Source of the DNA: Halioglobus sp.
GTDB lineage: Bacteria > Pseudomonadota > Gammaproteobacteria > Pseudomonadales > Halieaceae
Assembly (NCBI GenBank): GCA_029246385.1
Contig: JAQWNG010000002.1
Coordinates: 163,144 to 227,143 of the forward strand
Length of the DNA: 64,000 nucleotides
Direction of reading: 5' to 3'
Shown here piece by piece: positions 58,698-64,000 of this stretch. Position numbers and translations under genes: made by a program. How positions within the stretch are numbered: position 1 is the stretch's first letter; the number at the start of each line of letters is the position of its first letter. Below the pieces are notes generated by a model. The model did not search any database. It was given only the letters and a program-made list of their open reading frames with translations, and was not told the DNA's origin.

Positions 58698-59705
58698 TTA
58701 AAAGGTGCGAACTAGCCGGCCTACAAACAGCAATGTAGAGCTTTTATTGAAGTCGATATCCGCATCGTTTTCTCCCCACTGGATACCCATGGTCGCTGCC
58801 CATTTATCCCAACCCAACGGCTCTGGAAAGCGCAATTCACTCGCGATAATGTAAAGGTTTGCATCGTTGGTCTTATTAAATATCGGGTTGACCTCGTCGC
58901 CGTCAAGATCATCGTACACAGCGCGGTTCAACCACCTAAAATCTCCACCATTGTACATATGCTCGACCCCTAGCCTGTAACCCTGCTGAGACATAGCACC
59001 GCCATCAAGATCATGGTCAACATAAGCAATGCTTGGACGAACCACATTTTTACCGCCACCGAGGACGAACCTATAACCCAGTTCTACTAGGGCTATATCC
59101 CCTCCTCGCTCTAGTAGTTTTTCTTGAGCGGCACTGAGCCCAAGCCCTTGGCCACTAAGCTCGTCATCAACATCTTTTTTCTTCAGCGTCGCCTTAAACT
59201 CGAAATTAGTGCCGAGAATCTTGTCCCAGGTAACGCGGACACCGCTGCTGGAAAGCTCTGTCCTACGCCGCTTTTGACCTGTCAGGTATGGATTTTTCCA
59301 TACATCAACTCTAGCAAGAGGCGGAGCGAGCGCAGACAACTGCACATTGCCAACGGAATCAAAGTCATGCCGGAAGTTTAGTGTTGTATTGCTAGAAAAA
59401 TCAATGCTAGCTTCAGCTGCGGACGCTAATGAGATCCGTGTCTTTTTGTTGTCAAAGGTGTAACCGATGTTGTAATCGAACGTCGGCGAAATTATTTTTG
59501 TAGTACCAGGGGAGCTGAGGCCATAGATTGTAGAGTCGCTCAGATCAATCCCAAGTATTCTAGCCAAAAAATTAGACTCTACCCTCCCGCCAGCGGCTCC
59601 GCCCGCTAACGCACCAGAGAAACCGGCTTGATCCGGCATCGGATCTAAGGCCAGCGCGGGGTTCGTAACTGCAAAGACTGTTAACCCGATCAATATTTTT
59701 TTCAT
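58698..59705 (-). CDS. DUF2860-like outer-membrane barrel protein
   Basis: A 335-residue exported protein with a signal peptide (about 1-20, ending PALA). Short alternating strands run to a C-terminal phenylalanine (LLFVGRLVRTF), typical of outer-membrane barrels. GFSGALAGGAAGGRVESNFL near the start and WDKWAATMGIQWGENDADI near the end match DUF2860 as I remember it. Function is unknown. The ATG at 59705 lies behind GGAAAG. Confidence 0.75.
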   Translation of the reverse strand: MKKILIGLTVFAVTNPALALDPMPDQAGFSGALAGGAAGGRVESNFLARILGIDLSDSTIYGLSSPGTTKIISPTFDYNIGYTFDNKKTRISLASAAEASIDFSSNTTLNFRHDFDSVGNVQLSALAPPLARVDVWKNPYLTGQKRRRTELSSSGVRVTWDKILGTNFEFKATLKKKDVDDELSGQGLGLSAAQEKLLERGGDIALVELGYRFVLGGGKNVVRPSIAYVDHDLDGGAMSQQGYRLGVEHMYNGGDFRWLNRAVYDDLDGDEVNPIFNKTNDANLYIIASELRFPEPLGWDKWAATMGIQWGENDADIDFNKSSTLLFVGRLVRTF

Positions 59706-60153
59706 TCTTTCCACCAAAAATACCTTAAAAATAAAGATTCTCATGGTATGCCCTTTACCCTGCTTCTACAAGTTCGCCGCAGTCCGGCCCTCCCTAATCC
59801 TGACTAGCCTTCGTCGACCGCTCAAGCTTCATCTGAAGACTAAGGGGGAGCTTATTCAATCGCGCCATAGCGCTGTATATTGCTTAAAGGCACAGCTAGC
59901 TTTCTACCTGATGACCTATTTTCGTAGAATTCTATCGCGAATCATCCAAACCTTAGACCATGTGATATCAGCCCACTCAGGGCGTCGTTAGAGCCAGTAG
60001 CGAACATCTAAACAAGGGATCAGCTATAACGGTCATCAGGAGATTAATATCAGTATTTTTATGGTCTTTAGCCTGCCCACTATTCGCTGTTCCAACGCAG
60101 CCCTGATATGCTTACCCGAAATCGCATTTACAAGCTTTAGGGTAGCTATACAC
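59706..60153. other. Intergenic region before the MscS gene
   Basis: No gene is supported. An 82-codon plus frame (59743-59991) lacks a ribosome site and looks random. An AGGAGA at about 60038 lies 18 bases before an in-frame ATG at 60061, so a longer form of the channel cannot be ruled out. The segment must contain divergent promoters. Confidence 0.4.
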
Positions 60154-61884
60154 ATGCCAGTTAAAAGTTTTAGCCTTATTTTTTTTCAAATAATATTGCT
60201 GTTTGGCTTTTACTGTTCACCGTTTGCCGCGGCCGGGGTTAACGTTGAGCCTGAAATCAGTGCGGATATTGCTACTAACTTTGATTCAGAAATGGAAACT
60301 CTGCAATCGCAGCTCACAAGACTAGATCAGGATATAAGCGTCTTGGAGGACATGAGGAAGCAAGTAAACGACCTACCTAAGCAAGATCGCGAAGCTCTGC
60401 TATTTCGACTGGACGAGCGCAGTTTTGACGTGTTTCAAAGGCTAGATGAGGTGATTCAACTAACAATACAGCTGCCGACCGAAGATGCACAGCGCATGAA
60501 ACTCGAAAAGCGTTTGCGCAGAGATCTTGCCGATATTAGCAACGACGCTTTCGCTAGCATTGTTTCACTGGATAATCGCGTTGCGGGCTTCAAAAAGGAA
60601 CTTGCGTCCTTTGATGGCGGCCAACGTATAGCGCGGGAGGCCTACATAAATAGTCTGGAATTATTGCGCATTCAATACCTCGAAAAGCAGGTCGAAATTA
60701 TTGAGGGCAAAAAGTCTCTGGATATGCCCATCGAGATAATGCGGCAACGGGTAGAGGTCTTGTTGTACCTGCGCGCTGAGACGCTAGTTGGTAAGCTTCA
60801 GTTCGCTGGATCAGCACTAAAGGAAATGCGCCATAGATTAGCGCGCGAGCTAAACAATGCTGAGCTTGATACCACAGTCAAAATTTTCTCAAACCTGCAT
60901 GAACAATATTTGCAGCGTCTGGCCATTATATCCGAGTTGCTACAGCGGCTAGGAGTAGATAATACTGCTTATGCCGGCGTCCTGTTGCAGCAGGGTAAAA
61001 GTTTTTCCGTTCGCGACCTTAAGGGGCCTGCGTTCCAAGAATTTTTACGTGATAGCTGGCGAACAATGCAGGACTCACTAGAGAAAAACTCCCCTGATAT
61101 TATATTTCGGCTACTAGTATTCATTCTCGTGATCTTCATTTTTCGTATCCTGTCTCGGCTCACGCGGCGCGCCACAGTAGCAGCCTGTGATCGATCGAGC
61201 GCGGACTTGTCGCTTCTTCTGAAGGATACTTTGGCCACCGTGTCTAGTGGCACCGTAATGGTGGTGGGGCTATTAATGGCATTATCTCAGATTGGTATCT
61301 CGCTAGGTCCTATGCTGGCAGGTTTAGGCGTAGCCGGCTTTGTGATCGGCTTCGCACTGCAAGATACCCTAAGTAATTTCGCCGCCGGCGCTATGATACT
61401 TATATACAGGCCCTATGATGTCGATGACTTTGTCCAAGTAACCGGAGCCTCAGGACGCGTTAAAAAGATGAGCCTGGTATCAACTACTATTACGACTTTT
61501 GATAATCAAACCTTGATCGTTCCTAATAGTAAAATATGGGGTGACGTAATCAAGAACGTTACGGCCGAAGCAGTCCGCCGAGTTGATCTGGAGTTTGGGA
61601 TCGGCTATGGCGACGACATTGAGCATGCCGAGCGAGTACTGATAGAAGTCGTAGATGGACATAACATGGTATTAAAAAGCCCTGAGGCTACGATTAGGGT
61701 GCACTCACTTGGCGATTCCTCGGTCAATTTTATAGTCAGGCCCTGGGCGAAAACTGAGGATTATTGGCAGGTGCATTCAGATCTCACCCGCGAAATAAAA
61801 ATGCGCTTTGATAAGGAGGGAATCTCTATTCCTTTTCCTCAGCGAGATATACATTTATACACCCAACAAGAGAAAAAGAGTTAA
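60154..61884 (+). CDS. Mechanosensitive ion channel of the MscS family, large periplasmic N-terminus
   Basis: A 576-residue channel. A signal peptide (about 1-25, ending SPFAAAG) is followed by a long charged coiled-coil region (about 30-300: TLQSQLTRLDQDISVLEDMR). Membrane segments cover about 325-440. The pore signature GLGVAGFVIGFALQDTLSNFAAGAMILIYRPYDVDDFV (about 395-435) and the cytosolic vestibule complete it. The layout is like MscK-class or intermediate-size MscS homologues. The alternative start at 60061 would hide the signal peptide. Confidence 0.9.
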   Translation: MPVKSFSLIFFQIILLFGFYCSPFAAAGVNVEPEISADIATNFDSEMETLQSQLTRLDQDISVLEDMRKQVNDLPKQDREALLFRLDERSFDVFQRLDEVIQLTIQLPTEDAQRMKLEKRLRRDLADISNDAFASIVSLDNRVAGFKKELASFDGGQRIAREAYINSLELLRIQYLEKQVEIIEGKKSLDMPIEIMRQRVEVLLYLRAETLVGKLQFAGSALKEMRHRLARELNNAELDTTVKIFSNLHEQYLQRLAIISELLQRLGVDNTAYAGVLLQQGKSFSVRDLKGPAFQEFLRDSWRTMQDSLEKNSPDIIFRLLVFILVIFIFRILSRLTRRATVAACDRSSADLSLLLKDTLATVSSGTVMVVGLLMALSQIGISLGPMLAGLGVAGFVIGFALQDTLSNFAAGAMILIYRPYDVDDFVQVTGASGRVKKMSLVSTTITTFDNQTLIVPNSKIWGDVIKNVTAEAVRRVDLEFGIGYGDDIEHAERVLIEVVDGHNMVLKSPEATIRVHSLGDSSVNFIVRPWAKTEDYWQVHSDLTREIKMRFDKEGISIPFPQRDIHLYTQQEKKS

Positions 61885-62006
61885 GAGCTTCACCCAACGA
61901 AGTTGGTAGCGGCGTATATAAAAAATGGCAACGACGTCTTGGCTGACACCGCGCGCTTCAAAAACATAAGAATATCAAAACTAGAAGTATGTACCGCTGT
62001 AATGCA

Positions 62007-62040
62007 GAAATCACGGCTGCTCTTCTACATAAGTGATTTC
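62007..62040. repeat. 8-bp inverted repeat at the end of the fadL-like gene
   Basis: GAAATCAC (62007-62014) and GTGATTTC (62033-62040) flank an 18-nt loop between two convergent genes and overlap the stop codon. It could be a weak bidirectional terminator; a strong T-run is missing. Confidence 0.4.
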
Positions 62041-63265
62041 ACAGCGTCCAGTTTGCGAAAACTGAGAGCTGGAACATTTCATTAGTACTGTATTCACCGC
62101 TCCAGAAGTCCGCATCAATTTTTGCGCTGCCCAAGTCGGTGTAGTTCACATAACCACCCACCATTAGACTCTCACTCATATGATATCGCGCGCCAGCGTT
62201 GTAGCGGATCTGCTCGTCAATAGGCAATTCTGGAACCCGCTCATTTGCACTAACGACATTAGTATCATAAGCGATGCCGGCCGTGACATCCCAGTCATCA
62301 TTCAGTTTATACTGGAATCCTGCCGCGTAGTGATAGGTGTCCTTCCAGTCAGTGACTATGGGAGCTCCGCCGGCGCCTTTAATGGAAACAAATATGTTGT
62401 CCAACTCGTCCCAATTATCCCAGCCGACAGTAAAATCAACCCCCAGCCGGTCATTGACATCGTGGTGCAATGCCAATCGAACATTTTGTGCCATCGTCAA
62501 CTGGGTATCGGTATTAACCTGCAAGCCATTACCAATGTTGCCATTCACTCTCAGTTTTCCGTCAAATTTGATATCGAAATTACTTTGCCAGCTTATACCC
62601 ACTCGTGTGCCGTTATCGAAATCATAGACAGCGCCTACCATGCCCCCAAAACCAACATCGTCTCCATCCAGCTTGATCCTAACATCTTCTCGACCGGTAA
62701 TTAGTGAAGAAGGTAAGCGCAGTTTTTGTGTCAACGTAGAGTAGAAAACTTGTGGCTTTACACCAATCGAAAAGTTATCTGTTACCTGATAAGCAAGGGT
62801 GGCTCCCATCGCCAGTACTAGCAGATTGACCTCGGTAGCCTGATAACGTCCCACCCAGTCATCATTGTAGTTGAGGCCGGCGCCCGCTAGCCCCTCAACA
62901 GAAAGGCCGGTGCTCCAATTAGTCCAGCCATTATCGAAGACATAGGCCAGGCTAGCTCCTGGTGTAAACTGCCCAGCCTGTCCGCCATTATCATCTCCGA
63001 CAAGTGGAGAGGATTCCTGCACATTAAATTTTTGCCCAGGAGCAAGAGCGGCCACTGATCCAAACAGTTGATTTCCCTCAATGCGCGTGGCGCTGGCAGG
63101 ATTGTGGATAATAGTTGCTGCCTCGTCCGTGCCTGCAGCTGCACCAGCTGAGGCGCGGCCTCCAGAGAAGTCGCCGAACTCATTCAGCCATAATCCACCA
63201 GCAAGTGCATGAGTGGCACCCAGCATGGTGAGCGTGATCGCGGAGCTTAAAAGCGCTTTTTTCAC
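62039..63265 (-). CDS. fadL: Outer-membrane long-chain fatty acid transporter, FadL/OmpP1/TodX family
   Basis: A 408-residue outer-membrane barrel. The signal peptide (about 1-22) is followed by LWLNEFGDFSGGRASAGAAAGTDEAATIIHNPAS, the N-terminal hatch signature of the family. The rest alternates as barrel strands and ends in FANWTL rather than a terminal Phe. The family admits long-chain fatty acids and other hydrophobic compounds. It provides an uptake route for the lipid-catabolic genes in this window. Confidence 0.93.
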   Translation of the reverse strand: MKKALLSSAITLTMLGATHALAGGLWLNEFGDFSGGRASAGAAAGTDEAATIIHNPASATRIEGNQLFGSVAALAPGQKFNVQESSPLVGDDNGGQAGQFTPGASLAYVFDNGWTNWSTGLSVEGLAGAGLNYNDDWVGRYQATEVNLLVLAMGATLAYQVTDNFSIGVKPQVFYSTLTQKLRLPSSLITGREDVRIKLDGDDVGFGGMVGAVYDFDNGTRVGISWQSNFDIKFDGKLRVNGNIGNGLQVNTDTQLTMAQNVRLALHHDVNDRLGVDFTVGWDNWDELDNIFVSIKGAGGAPIVTDWKDTYHYAAGFQYKLNDDWDVTAGIAYDTNVVSANERVPELPIDEQIRYNAGARYHMSESLMVGGYVNYTDLGSAKIDADFWSGEYSTNEMFQLSVFANWTL

Positions 63266-63492
63266 TATATCTGTACTCTGTTAACACTGATTTCTGACAG
63301 GGAAAAGCTGTGCAATACAGACGACAACCCCTGAGAGCTCTAACTCTACATTCTTAAACTATCGACCGGCATAGCACCTAACATGGCCACTGCGTTTACA
63401 CGGACCCAGTCCAAAAGTGTACACATCTCTGTGCAGACGGTCAAAAAACGGCCTTTCACATTTCTGGCTGCAGTGGCAATTAATTAAACGAT

Positions 63493-64000
63493 CTAGTTGC
63501 TATTACCGTCCCCTATTAACTCGAAGTCCCCAGGACGCCAAGTCTGGTCAAACCAGGGCTCAAGCGGGCCGTAGAGGCGTAATATCCCCCACCACCCTTT
63601 GCCGGGAACCGTTTGCACCCAATTTGCTTCCTTACCTTCTGGCGCAGTCGGGCCAAAATACAGGTCAACTGATCCATCGGCAGACATTTCGAGCTGATCG
63701 CGCTTATTATTTTTGCTTGGGAATGGTTGCTCCGTCTGCAGTTCGCTTCGGGTTTGAGGATCATAAACTACAACCGACCAGAAATCTTTTGCCGGGACAT
63801 CGGCGGGAATTTTCAAACGGTATGTCTTACTGCCGTCCAAATAATTACCGTCCTTATCGGCGGCGGCAACGGCATATTGCGATCCGACGCCGACCATTTT
63901 CATCACCATCGCGGGCGTGTTTAATGTGTACCCATAAAAGAATGCCGTGCGTGCATCCAGATTACGGCCACCGAGCCCGCCATCAATCAGCCACTGATAG
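63493..64000 (-). CDS. DUF1254/DUF1214 family protein (5' end outside window)
   Basis: The frame stays open to the right edge, so about 169 C-terminal residues are visible. ARTAFFYGYTLNTPAMV, YRLKIPADVPAKDFWSVVVYDPQTRS and NWVQTVPGKGWWGILRLYGP are typical of DUF1214, the C-terminal half of DUF1254-type proteins. These are often exported in Proteobacteria; the function is not established. It ends 227 bp from the fadL start, and both read leftward. Confidence 0.88.
   Translation of the reverse strand, partial: YQWLIDGGLGGRNLDARTAFFYGYTLNTPAMVMKMVGVGSQYAVAAADKDGNYLDGSKTYRLKIPADVPAKDFWSVVVYDPQTRSELQTEQPFPSKNNKRDQLEMSADGSVDLYFGPTAPEGKEANWVQTVPGKGWWGILRLYGPLEPWFDQTWRPGDFELIGDGNSN

Noticed and set aside
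62180..62704. 174-codon plus-strand frame
   Set aside because: It is antisense to the FadL-family gene and shows no motif; the barrel protein explains the region.

Overview
The window looks like chromosomal DNA of a free-living, probably marine, lipid- and steroid-degrading gammaproteobacterium (Cellvibrionales-like: Halieaceae/Spongiibacteraceae type). This is an inference from gene content: NhaA, FadL, GcdH, several acyl-CoA dehydrogenases, KshA-like and sterol-desaturase-like Rieske proteins, an alpha-methylacyl-CoA racemase, a PlsB/PlsC pair and YbdG. Base composition is near 50% GC. I see no transposase, integrase, phage gene, CRISPR array or rRNA. About 50 protein genes and one tRNA (Val, GAC) fill most of the sequence. 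Genes are cut at both ends: a PyrK-like flavoprotein on the left and a DUF1254/DUF1214 protein on the right.

Layout. 1-2.3 kb: iron-sulfur flavoprotein, NhaA, tRNA-Val with its own promoter. 2.7-7 kb: two adjacent acyl-CoA dehydrogenases that look like a heteromeric pair, a convergent 3-beta-HSD/DFR-type dehydrogenase, and an exported predicted methyltransferase. 7.1-12.1 kb: glycerolipid synthesis block (HAD-PlsC fusion, PlsB, GpsA), then a PBP7-type endopeptidase and an exported barrel-like protein. 14-22.6 kb: KshA-like Rieske oxygenase, glutaryl-CoA dehydrogenase, agmatinase-family enzyme, SulP transporter, SnoaL-like protein, FAD glycerol-3-phosphate dehydrogenase, LysR regulator. 22.7-29.6 kb: citrate-synthase-like enzyme and an Opp-type peptide ABC transporter with a fused double ATPase. 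29.8-34.3 kb: esterase, acyl-CoA ligase and DUF3604 lipoprotein in one direction. 34.3-43.1 kb: a divergent catabolic cluster around a TetR regulator. 43.4-64 kb: cell-envelope genes (two MscS-family channels, YtcJ amidohydrolase, S8 protease lipoprotein, histone-H1-like protein, LuxR-type regulator, GDSL lipase, DUF3302/HlyD pair, DUF2860 barrel, FadL) plus a glutamate-synthase-domain protein.

How the genes fit together. FadL could import hydrophobic substrates, and the ligase, acyl-CoA dehydrogenases, racemase, GcdH and Rieske enzymes could degrade them. The phospholipid block reuses acyl groups, and GpsA and GlpD interconvert glycerol-3-phosphate and DHAP. The most interesting unit is the divergent TetR cluster at 34.3-43.1 kb. 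It joins a Rieske protein resembling the animal sterol 7-desaturases DAF-36/Neverland with an AMACR-type racemase, an acetoacetate-decarboxylase-like protein and an amidohydrolase_2 enzyme. I propose it as a candidate steroid or isoprenoid pathway; the substrate is not shown by the sequence. All assignments come from reading motifs, with no database search.
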